Source: Candidatus Sumerlaeia bacterium (GTDB lineage Bacteria > Sumerlaeota > Sumerlaeia > SLMS01 > JAHLLQ01). From it: a DNA stretch of 64,000 nucleotides. Location: positions 1 to 64,000 of the forward strand of contig JAHCAW010000018.1 in NCBI GenBank assembly GCA_019634695.1, in the 5' to 3' direction. Below the pieces are notes generated by a model. The model did not search any database and was not told the DNA's origin. It saw nothing but the letters and a program-made list of their open reading frames with translations. This document shows, one piece after another, positions 41,460 through 49,280 of this stretch. Both the position numbers and the translations under genes were made by a program. How positions within the stretch are numbered: the stretch's first letter is position 1; each line of letters begins with the position of its first letter.

Positions 41460-42974
41460 TTACTCGTAGAAGGGATTGTGGGCGAACAGGGCCTCGGCCC
41501 AGGCGCGTTCCTCGGGGGCGGTGGCGTAGACGAGGTTGCCGTGCGCGTCGCGGACGTTGAAGGAGCGGGCCGCGCCAAGCAGGCGCCACTCGGTGCCGTT
41601 CCATTCATAGCGGGCCTCGATCGAGTGCGTGGCGACGTGGACGTCGTTCTCGAACCAGCGAATCTGGTGCACGGCCGAGGCCTTCCAACCGCCGACGGAG
41701 GTGATGACCGGTGGATTCGAGCGAATGTATTCGGCGCGGGCGGTGACGGTCTCGTCGCCGTTGAAGCTGCGGGTCTGGCGGGGCAGGCCAAGGCGCGACT
41801 GCATGAGGCGGGTGTGGCGTTCGAGGGTCTGCTGCAAGGCGGCGCGGATTTCCTGCTCGGTGCGCGGTTGCGGCGCCGGGGTCGGGGTGGCTTCGGGAGT
41901 GGGCTCGGGCGTGGCGACGACGGGTTCCGGCGTCTCGGGGGCTTCCCACGGGATGGGGGCGCGAAGCTCGGCGGCGCGGTCGTCCTCGCGGCGGGACTGG
42001 TTGGCCGATTCGGCGCGCTTGTACCAGTCCGACAGGCTTTGCTGGCCGACGTTGGAGTTGTTCTCGAACCACTCGTACATCTTGCCGACGCCGCCGATGC
42101 AGCACACGAAGATGCCGACGAAGATCAGGACGCCAATGAGCCAGGAGTAACTGCCGAGGGTCTCGCCGACGAGCGCTCCAAAGGACCGCCGGTTGGATGT
42201 CGAGGACTTGCGGACGGCGGTCTTGGAGCCGCCGGCGGGCGCGCGCGGCGCGGCTGACGTGGAGGCACGGGAGAAGTCTGGCAGGACGATGCCGGCCAGG
42301 GACTGGGCGCCGCGGCGGGCGAGCTCGTTGCCCGAGGCGGCCGCGCGCTCGAGCATGCCGGCCAGCACGCGCTGCGTCTCCTCATCCTGCGGGCGCGAGT
42401 AGATGCCCATCAGCAGCGCGGTGCTTTCCATGGCGACCTCGGAGGCGAGCAGGTCCGGGGTCATCAGCGCAAAGAGTCGCTCGGCCCCCCATTCGAACGA
42501 GGCGAGGTCGTGGAAGATGGCGCACTGGGTGAGGTAGCACTGAAGGCAGACGAGCAGGAGGTCGTCGACGGGCAGGGCGGGGTCCTCGAGGGTTTCGCGC
42601 AGGCGGGGGAACCAGGTGCCGAGCGAGGTGCGCAGGTCGGTGACGGTGCTGGCCGGCGTCTCGGCAGAGAACTCAGAGAGCACCTGCGCGAGCACATGGC
42701 AGGCGAGGCACCAGTAGACGGGCGAGGCGGGCCAGGTGGGCTGGCCGGTGCGCAGGCGGTCGAGCGCGCCGTTGGGGCTGAGACGGGCGAGGTCCTGAAG
42801 GCAGTCCTCGATCAGCGTGGCCAGGGCGACGTCGCGTCGCCGGACGTACTGGCCCATGAGCAACAGGCGCGAGGCGCAGAAGGAGAGGTCCTCCTGGCGG
42901 ACGAGCGACGTGACCGGTTCGCTGACGAACTTGCGCAGGAACCGGCCCTGCTCGATGGTGTGGCGATAGGACAC
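41460..42974 (-). CDS. Membrane-anchored protein of unknown function
   Basis: A 504-residue protein with three parts. Residues 1-215 are helical with many Leu and Cys (for example CLACHVLAQVL, LLVCLQCYLTQCAIF). A single membrane span lies at about 280-300 (WLIGVLIFVGIFVCCIGGVG). After a Pro/Thr-rich linker (about 345-375), the last 130 residues form a beta-rich domain (NGDETVTARAEYI, WKASAVHQIRWFENDV) that resembles an NTF2-like or lipocalin-like fold, though no match is claimed. GTG at 42974 has GGGGGAG upstream. It may be co-transcribed with the sensor kinase that follows, suggesting a role in the same signalling. Confidence 0.75.
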   Translation of the reverse strand: MSYRHTIEQGRFLRKFVSEPVTSLVRQEDLSFCASRLLLMGQYVRRRDVALATLIEDCLQDLARLSPNGALDRLRTGQPTWPASPVYWCLACHVLAQVLSEFSAETPASTVTDLRTSLGTWFPRLRETLEDPALPVDDLLLVCLQCYLTQCAIFHDLASFEWGAERLFALMTPDLLASEVAMESTALLMGIYSRPQDEETQRVLAGMLERAAASGNELARRGAQSLAGIVLPDFSRASTSAAPRAPAGGSKTAVRKSSTSNRRSFGALVGETLGSYSWLIGVLIFVGIFVCCIGGVGKMYEWFENNSNVGQQSLSDWYKRAESANQSRREDDRAAELRAPIPWEAPETPEPVVATPEPTPEATPTPAPQPRTEQEIRAALQQTLERHTRLMQSRLGLPRQTRSFNGDETVTARAEYIRSNPPVITSVGGWKASAVHQIRWFENDVHVATHSIEARYEWNGTEWRLLGAARSFNVRDAHGNLVYATAPEERAWAEALFAHNPFYE

Positions 42975-43053
42975 GCGGGACTCCCCCGGGGGCGTGTGGG
43001 CGCACGCATGGGGTCAGGATGGTCCCGCGGGGTTGGTCGCGCAAGGGCGAATC

Positions 43054-43092
43054 GGGGCAGGGCCAATCGCGGCGGGGCGGGGGCCCTGCCCC
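43054..43092 (-). terminator. Hairpin downstream of dps, possible terminator
   Basis: GGGGCAGGGCC (43054-43064) and GGCCCTGCCCC (43082-43092) form a perfect 11-bp stem, 10 bases past the dps stop. No clear T-tract follows on the minus strand. Confidence 0.45.
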
Positions 43093-43101
43093 GGGGGTGG
43101 G

Positions 43102-43587
43102 TTACTCCTGAACGTGGGCCCCGACGAACCAGGTCCACTTGTCGATATCGCGGATGAGGCCAACGCAGAGGTCCTCGGTGGCGGGGTCACCGGCCTTGTC
43201 GGCGTCGGCGGCGGACTGGCGGAGCTTGCCGCCGAAGTCGGCCAAGGCGGCCGCGACGGCCAGGACGTGGTCGCGGCCCGCGCGGGCTTCGGCCGGATAG
43301 GGCTTGAGGGTGCTGGCCTCGGCGACCATGCGGGCCGTGCCGCGGGCCGTGCCGCCCAGCGCGGCGATGCGCTCGGCCAGTTCATCGGCGGCGTCCTCGA
43401 CGACGTCGTGCAGGTCGTCGAACATCTTGTGCAGCGACATGAACTCGGGCCCGCGCACGTTCCAGTGCGCCTGCTTGGCGATCGTCATCAAGTCGATGGC
43501 GTCGGCCAGCCGCGGCTGCAGGATGTCGATGATCTTCTTGCGGGTCTTCTCGTCGAGCGCGATGCGGGTGGAAACGAGCTTTGCCAT
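43102..43587 (-). CDS. dps: Dps-family ferritin-like DNA-protection protein
   Basis: A 161-residue four-helix protein that forms a dodecamer, oxidises Fe(II) with peroxide and stores iron. The inter-subunit ferroxidase site is intact: His41 in KQAHWNVRG, and Asp68 and Glu72 in AADELAERI; His53 is also placed as in the family. A short N-terminal tail with several Lys and Arg (KLVSTRIALDEKTRKK) could touch DNA. ATG at 43587 has GGAAGGAT upstream. It appears to be monocistronic and ends at a hairpin. Confidence 0.93.
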   Translation of the reverse strand: MAKLVSTRIALDEKTRKKIIDILQPRLADAIDLMTIAKQAHWNVRGPEFMSLHKMFDDLHDVVEDAADELAERIAALGGTARGTARMVAEASTLKPYPAEARAGRDHVLAVAAALADFGGKLRQSAADADKAGDPATEDLCVGLIRDIDKWTWFVGAHVQE

Positions 43588-43745
43588 GATATCCTTCCCC
43601 TTTGGAAGCGAGTGATCTTGCTCTCAGTCAGGTGCAATCCCTGTGCCGACGCCTCCCGGGAGTAGAGTGCTGGACGGAGCGGACTTGGGGCAATCCGAAT
43701 AGAGCCGGATGCCGAGAGTTCGGCACCTGCGGACGCGGGCTGTGT

Positions 43746-43824
43746 CACGGCGGCATCCTTCGGCTTGTGCCCCGGCGGGGCGGGCGGTGAAGGGAGGTCA
43801 TTCCCGAGAGGATGCCGCCCCGTG
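43746..43824 (+). promoter_or_regulatory. Leader hairpin covering the ribosome site and start of the ThyX-like gene
   Basis: GGCGGCATCCT (43749-43759) pairs perfectly with AGGATGCCGCC (43809-43819). The preceding CAC (43746-43748) can pair with the GTG start codon (43822-43824) across a 2-base bulge. The AGGA of the likely ribosome site lies inside the stem, and the 49-base loop is GC-rich. Such a fold would hide both signals. Confidence 0.5.
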
Positions 43825-45408
43825 TCGTTGCCCGCGTCCGCCCCGCCCGCCGCCGCCCCGTTCCTGTCCGCCCCGCCGATTATCCGCCTGACCAAGGCGT
43901 TCTCGACGCCGTATCGCAACGTGGTGGCGACGGCACGGACCTGCTATTCCTCGAAGGGCATCGTGCGCGACGAGGAGGTCGGCGAGCCCGAAAAGTTCTC
44001 GCCGCTGGCACGCTCGATCTACGAGGCCGGCCATCACACGACCTTCCAGCACGCGCACTTCCAGTTCGCGCTCGAGAACGTCTCGCGCCACTTCATCTGG
44101 TCGTTCCTGCACGCGCACCCGTTCTACAACAGCGAACAGGTCTCGCAGCGCTACGTGACGGTGAAGGCGGACACGATGACGGTGCCGGCGCTGGCCGATC
44201 CGGCGCTGGGGCTGTTCCGCGAAAGGGCCGAGGCGCAGTTCGCGGCGTACCGGCGGCTGTGCGAGATGCTCGAGGGCCCGGTCGAGGCGGCGTTCTTCGA
44301 GCGTTTCAATCGCAGCGAGCGCATGGAGAAGAAGCACCGCGCGACGATCCGCAAGAAGGCGCAGGAGATCGCGCGCTATGTCTTGCCGGTGGGCACGCAC
44401 GCGTATCTCTACCACACGGTTTCCGGCGTGACGCTGCTGCGCTACTGGCGGGTGGCGAACCAGGCGGACGTGCCGGCGGAGACGCGGCTGGTGGTTGGCG
44501 AGATGGTGCGCCAACTGCTCGAGTTCGATCCCGAGTACGCGATCACGTTGCAGGAGCCGCTGGAGCCGGAGGCGTTCGCGGAGGCGGGGGTCTTCGCGCA
44601 GCATCCCGAGTTGTTGGACGGGGCGCGGGCGCAGGCGTTCCGCGCGGAGTTCGACGCGGCCCTGGACGGGCGGACGGCGAAACTGGTCGGTTGGTCCACG
44701 GGGGCGGAGGAGCAGGTCGCGTCGGCGGTGCGCGAGGTGCTCGGACTTTGCCGCGGCGACCTGTCGGACGCGGAGGCGGTGGCGCTGGCGCTCGATCCGG
44801 GACGCAATCGCCTGTTGGGCGAATCGCTGAACGTGACGACGCTGGCGAAGTTGTCGCGCGCGCTGCATCATGCGCACTACACGTTCCGCAAGAAGCTGAG
44901 CCACACGGCCGACAGCCAGGACCAGCGGCACCGCATGACGCCGGGCTCGCGGCCCGTGCTGGCCGCGCACCTGGACGATGCGCCGGACGTGGTGGTGCCG
45001 GAGTTGCTCGACCATGCGCCGGAGGCGCGGGCGCTGTTCGACGAAACGATGGCGCGCACCTGGGAGACGCTGGCGCAGTTGCGCCGCCTCGGCGTGGCGC
45101 CCGAGTGGCGGTCGTATCTGCTGCCCAACGCGGTGAGCGTGCGCTTCACGGAGAGTTCCGACTTGCTGAACTTGCGGCACAAGCATCAGATGCGGCTGTG
45201 CTACAACGCGCAGGAGGAAATCTGGCGGGCATCGCTGGACGAGGCGCTGCAAGTGCGCGAACGGCATCCGATGCTGGGGCGCTATCTGCTGCCGCCCTGC
45301 ACGCTGCGCGCGATGGCGAAGGCGCGGCCAATCTGCCCGGAGGGGCCGCGCTACTGCGGCGTCGTCGTGTGGAAGAAGGACGTGGCGGAGTACGAGCGGG
45401 TGATTTGA
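43822..45408 (+). CDS. thyX: FAD-dependent thymidylate synthase-like protein, two ThyX units in tandem
   Basis: A 528-residue protein, about twice the length of ordinary ThyX. The first unit (about 15-250) has the family fold: FSPLARSIYEAGHHTTFQHAHFQF, then SEQVSQRY, which equals the SxxSxR end of the ThyX motif; however, the RHR triplet in front of it reads HAH. The second unit (about 285-525) has LSHTADSQDQRHRMTPGSRP, which keeps RHR and a following Ser-Arg, and LLNLRHKHQMRLCYNAQEEIW, equal to the substrate end. Parts of the motif are thus split between the halves. ThyX makes dTMP from dUMP with FAD and folate. Start GTG at 43822. Whether it is active or a paralogue is open. Confidence 0.78.
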   Translation: MSLPASAPPAAAPFLSAPPIIRLTKAFSTPYRNVVATARTCYSSKGIVRDEEVGEPEKFSPLARSIYEAGHHTTFQHAHFQFALENVSRHFIWSFLHAHPFYNSEQVSQRYVTVKADTMTVPALADPALGLFRERAEAQFAAYRRLCEMLEGPVEAAFFERFNRSERMEKKHRATIRKKAQEIARYVLPVGTHAYLYHTVSGVTLLRYWRVANQADVPAETRLVVGEMVRQLLEFDPEYAITLQEPLEPEAFAEAGVFAQHPELLDGARAQAFRAEFDAALDGRTAKLVGWSTGAEEQVASAVREVLGLCRGDLSDAEAVALALDPGRNRLLGESLNVTTLAKLSRALHHAHYTFRKKLSHTADSQDQRHRMTPGSRPVLAAHLDDAPDVVVPELLDHAPEARALFDETMARTWETLAQLRRLGVAPEWRSYLLPNAVSVRFTESSDLLNLRHKHQMRLCYNAQEEIWRASLDEALQVRERHPMLGRYLLPPCTLRAMAKARPICPEGPRYCGVVVWKKDVAEYERVI

Positions 45409-45414
45409 GGGAGG

Positions 45415-45447
45415 CGCGTGGTTCGTTGTTCGTTGTTCGTGGTTCGA
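45415..45447. repeat. Low-complexity gttcgttgttcgt run
   Basis: The stretch gttcgttgttcgttgttcg is followed by tggttcg, between the converging ThyX-like and sulfotransferase genes. It is of the same style as the words at 33061 and 39370. Confidence 0.5.
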
Positions 45448-45451
45448 ATGC

Positions 45452-46285
45452 CTACGATGAGAGGCCGAGGCGCTGGGGCAGGTCGCCGCAATGGGCTCGG
45501 ATCTGGGCATCGCGGTGCGCGGGGTCGATGCGCTCGATGACGCCGAAGCGGGCGGGCGCCTTGTGGAGATGCGCGCTGGCGGCATCGAGGGTTGCCGGAT
45601 CGATGCCGGCGAAGTGTGCGAGTTCGTCGAGTCGCTTGCCGATGTCGTGCGTGCGCAGGACGAAGAGGCGCTCGGGCGGGACTGTTTCGAGCGCCGTGCG
45701 GTTGTGCCATGTCCACAGATTCAGGAAGCCCTCGAGCGGCGGCAGGCCGACCTCGGCGAGAGGTTGCTCCTCGGGCGGGTGAGGAGACGTGGTGCGCAGG
45801 CGCTCGTCGACGAGGTCCTTCCATGTGCGGTCGCGGCTGGTCTCGCGCAGGTGCAGGTACATATCGACGACCGAGCGTACCCAGGAGGCGGGCTCGCGCA
45901 CGGTGAGCACGAACTTCGACTCCGGGAAGGCGTCGACGAGCACGGGCAGGAAGTGGATGTTGAAGTAGGCGACGTTGACTTCGAGCCAGAGGTCGCGCTC
46001 GAGGTCGAGCACGGCGCGGCGAAACGGTGCATCGCCGAGGCCGCCGCGCATGTGGGCGAGCGCCAGCGTCTGGCTGCGCGCGGCGGCGGGTTCGTGCTCG
46101 GCGCGATAGTGTTTCTGAAACAGGCCTGCCAGCGAGACGGTGCCCGACTTGCCGGTGCCGATGCCGTACAGGTGGAGCCGTCGCGGGTGGGCGAGGCGGT
46201 TGAGGAACGACCGTCGGTAGGCGCGCCCAAGCGCGAGCCGGATCGGGTGGCGCGCGCGTTTCGCGGTCGGCGCGGAATCGCTCAC
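45452..46285 (-). CDS. Sulfotransferase of the lipid operon
   Basis: A 277-residue PAPS-dependent sulfotransferase. LYGIGTGKSGTVSLAGL (39-55) is the phosphosulfate-binding loop, FVLTVREPASWVRSVVDMY (126-143) holds the Arg130 and Ser138 that grip the 3'-phosphate, and the C-terminal helix region completes a P-loop fold. It moves a sulfuryl group to a hydroxyl or amine. A basic segment at the N-terminus (KRARHPIRLALGRAYRRS) may touch the membrane or the carrier protein. The GTG start (46285) overlaps the carrier-thioesterase stop by 4 bases. Context suggests the acceptor is an acyl chain, probably still on the carrier protein. Confidence 0.85.
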   Translation of the reverse strand: MSDSAPTAKRARHPIRLALGRAYRRSFLNRLAHPRRLHLYGIGTGKSGTVSLAGLFQKHYRAEHEPAAARSQTLALAHMRGGLGDAPFRRAVLDLERDLWLEVNVAYFNIHFLPVLVDAFPESKFVLTVREPASWVRSVVDMYLHLRETSRDRTWKDLVDERLRTTSPHPPEEQPLAEVGLPPLEGFLNLWTWHNRTALETVPPERLFVLRTHDIGKRLDELAHFAGIDPATLDAASAHLHKAPARFGVIERIDPAHRDAQIRAHCGDLPQRLGLSS

Positions 46286-47553
46286 GAGCGGACCTTTCCA
46301 GTCGAACCACGCGACGCGGCCGCGTCGAAGAACGCATCGGCCAGGCGCGCGACCGCATCCACGTCGGGGCGATGCAGCACGCTGAAGTGATCGCCGGCAA
46401 CGACGCGGCTGTGCACGGGTCCGGTCAGGATATCGTCCCAGCCGAGGCGCGGAAAGAGGCGCGATTGATAACGACTGTTGCGGCCGAGCACGAGCAGCAC
46501 GCGCCCGTCGTAGGGCTCGGGTCGATACTCCCAGTGGCCCTCTTCGGGCGCGGCCAGACGGCGCTCCTCCTCGGACAACCGGGCGACGCGGCGCTGCCAC
46601 TCCTCGTGGCGGCGACGGCGGCGTAGGCCCATGCGCCCTTTCAGGCTCGACAGGTAGCCGATGCCCTCGACCGGGCCGCGGCGCGCGGCCTCGGACAGGT
46701 GGTAGCCGATGCGTTCGCGCGTGCGCGGCGACGTCACGTTGCTCTTCATTGTGTACCACTTCCAATAGGCCTCGTCGGGGCCGGGCCACTCGAGCATCAG
46801 CACGCCGGCGACGCGTCGGCCGCGCGCGCGCAGCAGGCGCGCCATCTCGAGCGCCACCTTGGCGCCGTAGCAGTAACCGCCGAGACAGCACGGCCCGGTC
46901 GGTTGCAGGGCGGTGATTTCCTCGACGTAGTAGGCGGCCAGAGCGCGCACGTTCTCGCGCGTGTGCTCGAAGGTGCCGAAGCCGGAAGGCAGCGCGTAGA
47001 CGGGGCGCTTGGGAAGGGATTCGCTGAGCGGCCGCGTGCCGGCGAGATCGCAAATCCAGTAGAGCGGCGCCTGGTTGCCTGCAGCGCGGATCGCGATGGC
47101 CAGCGAATGCGGCATCGCGCGCGGCGCATCCCAAGAGCCCGTGCGGGCGTAGAGGCTTTCGTAGTCGCGCGCGGCAAGCCCGCAGGCGTGGGCCTTGGCG
47201 TGCCACGGATTCGCGGATTCGGCCGTGTTCGCGGTGAGGGGCGCCGGAGCGGCACCCAGATGCGCCGCCACCGAAGCGATTGTCGGATAGTCCCAGAGCA
47301 ACGTCTGGGGCAGTTCGCGATTGAGCGCCTCGGCCAGGTCGCCCGTGATCGTCAGCGCCGTGATCGAGTCGAGCCCCATCTCGGTGAAGGGCTGGTGGAC
47401 GTTGATCGTGTCGGGGGTGGTGCGCAGGGCATGGGCAACCTGCTCCACGATCCAGCGCCCCAGGTCGGCGGCGTCGGGATGCGCGGGCAAGGGGGCGATG
47501 TCCGGGTCGGGCTCTTCGAAGAAATCGATGGGCCGCAGAGGGGAATCACTCAT
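46282..47553 (-). CDS. Acyl carrier protein-thioesterase fusion
   Basis: A 423-residue two-domain protein. The N-terminal carrier (about 25-105) has MGLDSITALTI, with Ser63 as the phosphopantetheine site. After a linker comes an alpha/beta-hydrolase thioesterase (about 155-412): nucleophile elbow GGYCYGAKVALEMA (225-238), with Cys228 in the place of the usual Ser, and His389 in AGDHFSVLHRP. The third triad member is not clear, since the strand that should end in Asp reads VLMLEWPGPDE. It would hold an acyl chain from the fatty acyl-AMP ligase and release it. The start overlaps the ligase stop by 4 bases; its own stop overlaps the sulfotransferase start. Confidence 0.87.
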   Translation of the reverse strand: MSDSPLRPIDFFEEPDPDIAPLPAHPDAADLGRWIVEQVAHALRTTPDTINVHQPFTEMGLDSITALTITGDLAEALNRELPQTLLWDYPTIASVAAHLGAAPAPLTANTAESANPWHAKAHACGLAARDYESLYARTGSWDAPRAMPHSLAIAIRAAGNQAPLYWICDLAGTRPLSESLPKRPVYALPSGFGTFEHTRENVRALAAYYVEEITALQPTGPCCLGGYCYGAKVALEMARLLRARGRRVAGVLMLEWPGPDEAYWKWYTMKSNVTSPRTRERIGYHLSEAARRGPVEGIGYLSSLKGRMGLRRRRRHEEWQRRVARLSEEERRLAAPEEGHWEYRPEPYDGRVLLVLGRNSRYQSRLFPRLGWDDILTGPVHSRVVAGDHFSVLHRPDVDAVARLADAFFDAAASRGSTGKVRS

Positions 47554-49280
47554 GAGGGCAGGGCATCCTGTCGATAGCCGCCGGCCAGATAGAGCTGCCG
47601 GCAGGCATGGCGTCGAATCTTGCCGCTGGACGTGCGCAGGATGCTGCCGGGCCGCAGCACCGCGATGTCGGCGGCGCGCACGTCGTGTGCCTCGCCCAGC
47701 GCCTGCTGAATGGCGCCGAGCAGCGCCCGCCGATCCTCGTCCCGCAGCGCCGCGCGCTCCAACTCGACCAGCAGCACCAGCTCCTCGCCGGTCGTGCCGT
47801 CGATCGAGAACGCGCAGCACCCACCCGGGCGAATCGAGGCCGAAGCCTGCGCGGCGGTCAATTCCAGATCGCCGGGATAGTGATTCCGCCCGCCGAGGAT
47901 CACCAAGTCTTTGATTCGTCCGGTGACATGCAGCTCGCCTTCGTGGAGGAAGCCGAGGTCGCCGGTGTGCAGCCAACGTTCGCCGGCGGAGTCGGGGCGA
48001 AACGTCTCGGCGGTCTGGTCGGGGCGCTGCCAATAACCGGGCGTGACGTGGCCGCCGGCGACGAGCACCTCGCCAACCCGGTCCGGCGGACAGTCGATGC
48101 CGGTTTCAGGATCGGCGATGCGCACGCGGGCGTCGCGCCAAGGGGGGCCGCACGAGGGCACCCAGCGCGCCGGCGTCTGCGGGTCGGCGGCGTGAAGGAC
48201 GCGGTGGTCCTGCAGGGCAACGGCGTCGAGGCGCAGGGCGCTGGGCTCGGCGCGCGGCGGGGCGCAGGTCGCCAGCAGCGTCGCTTCCGCCAGCCCATAG
48301 CACGGCCGCGCCGCGGCACGCGAGAAGCCATGCGGCTCGAAGCGGCGCGCAAAGCGCTCCATCGTCTCGGCGCGCACCGGTTCCGAGCCATTGTACGCCA
48401 GCCGCCAGCAACTCAGGTCGAGGCCTTCACACTGCTCGGGTCGCGCCCGCGACGCGCACAGATCGTAGGCGAAGTTCGGCGCGCCACTCGTCGCCCCCCG
48501 ATAGCGCGAAATCGCCCGCACCCACCGCAACGGCCGCATCAGAAATGCCTCCGGCGCCATCAGCACGCACCCGGCCCCGCAGAACAGTGGCTGCATCACG
48601 TTGCCGATCAGGCCCATGTCATGGTAGAGCGGCAACCACCCGACGACCGTCGAGGTTTCGTCATGGCCAAAGGCGTCGCGGATCATGCGCTGGTTGGCCA
48701 TCAGGTTGCGGTGGGTGACAATGACACCCTTGGGGGCGGCGATGGAGCCGGAGGTGTATTGCAGGAAGGCGATGTCGGCGGCGCCGACGGGCGGGAGGCA
48801 GGCGTCGGGTGCGGAATCCGCGGCGAATTCCTCGACGGCAACCCAGCGCATCGTGGCAGCGGGAGTTTGCGCACAGGCCTCGCGCATGGCGTCGAGGGCG
48901 ACGGCCGGCGCTATGGCGAGCGCGGGTCGGCAGTCGGCGGCGACGGCGAGGAGGCGCTCGGGCGTGCGGGCACGCCGCGGCGGGGTCACCGGCACGGCCA
49001 TCGCCCGGGCCAGCAGACAGCCGTAGAACACGACGAGATACTCGAGGCCGGTGGGCAGCACGATGAGGACGGGCTGGCGGTCGGCGCGTTCGGCGATCAG
49101 CCGTGCCGCGACGGCGCGAGCGCGGGCGAAGAGGTCGCCGTAGGTCAGCACGCGCTCGTCGGACTCGCCGTCGGCGAGCACGGTGTAGGCGCGGCGGTCG
49201 GGGTGCATCTCCGCGCGGCGCGCGAGCACCTCGCCGAGCGTGGCGCAGTCCTCCATGATTCTGTCCGCGGCAATTCGCAT
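47550..49280 (-). CDS. Fatty acyl-AMP ligase (FAAL)
   Basis: A 576-residue ANL-superfamily enzyme. LQYTSGSIAAPKGVIVTH (174-190) is the P-loop, GWLPLYHDMGLIG the next core motif, and CYGLAEATL the adenine-binding motif. LRWVRAISRYRGATSGAPNFAYDLC (split over 251-275) is the FAAL-type signature that separates these from fatty acyl-CoA ligases. WLHTGDLGFLHEGELHVTGR and GKIRRHACR (C-terminal Lys) close the fold. FAALs form acyl-adenylate and hand the acyl group to a carrier protein, here most likely the one encoded next. ATG at 49280 shares one base with the P450 stop (TGATG). Confidence 0.93.
   Translation of the reverse strand: MRIAADRIMEDCATLGEVLARRAEMHPDRRAYTVLADGESDERVLTYGDLFARARAVAARLIAERADRQPVLIVLPTGLEYLVVFYGCLLARAMAVPVTPPRRARTPERLLAVAADCRPALAIAPAVALDAMREACAQTPAATMRWVAVEEFAADSAPDACLPPVGAADIAFLQYTSGSIAAPKGVIVTHRNLMANQRMIRDAFGHDETSTVVGWLPLYHDMGLIGNVMQPLFCGAGCVLMAPEAFLMRPLRWVRAISRYRGATSGAPNFAYDLCASRARPEQCEGLDLSCWRLAYNGSEPVRAETMERFARRFEPHGFSRAAARPCYGLAEATLLATCAPPRAEPSALRLDAVALQDHRVLHAADPQTPARWVPSCGPPWRDARVRIADPETGIDCPPDRVGEVLVAGGHVTPGYWQRPDQTAETFRPDSAGERWLHTGDLGFLHEGELHVTGRIKDLVILGGRNHYPGDLELTAAQASASIRPGGCCAFSIDGTTGEELVLLVELERAALRDEDRRALLGAIQQALGEAHDVRAADIAVLRPGSILRTSSGKIRRHACRQLYLAGGYRQDALPS

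Noticed and set aside
45415-45447. tRNA T-arm (ggttcgaat)
   Set aside because: No cloverleaf or acceptor stem can be built around it; it is part of a simple gttcgttg run.
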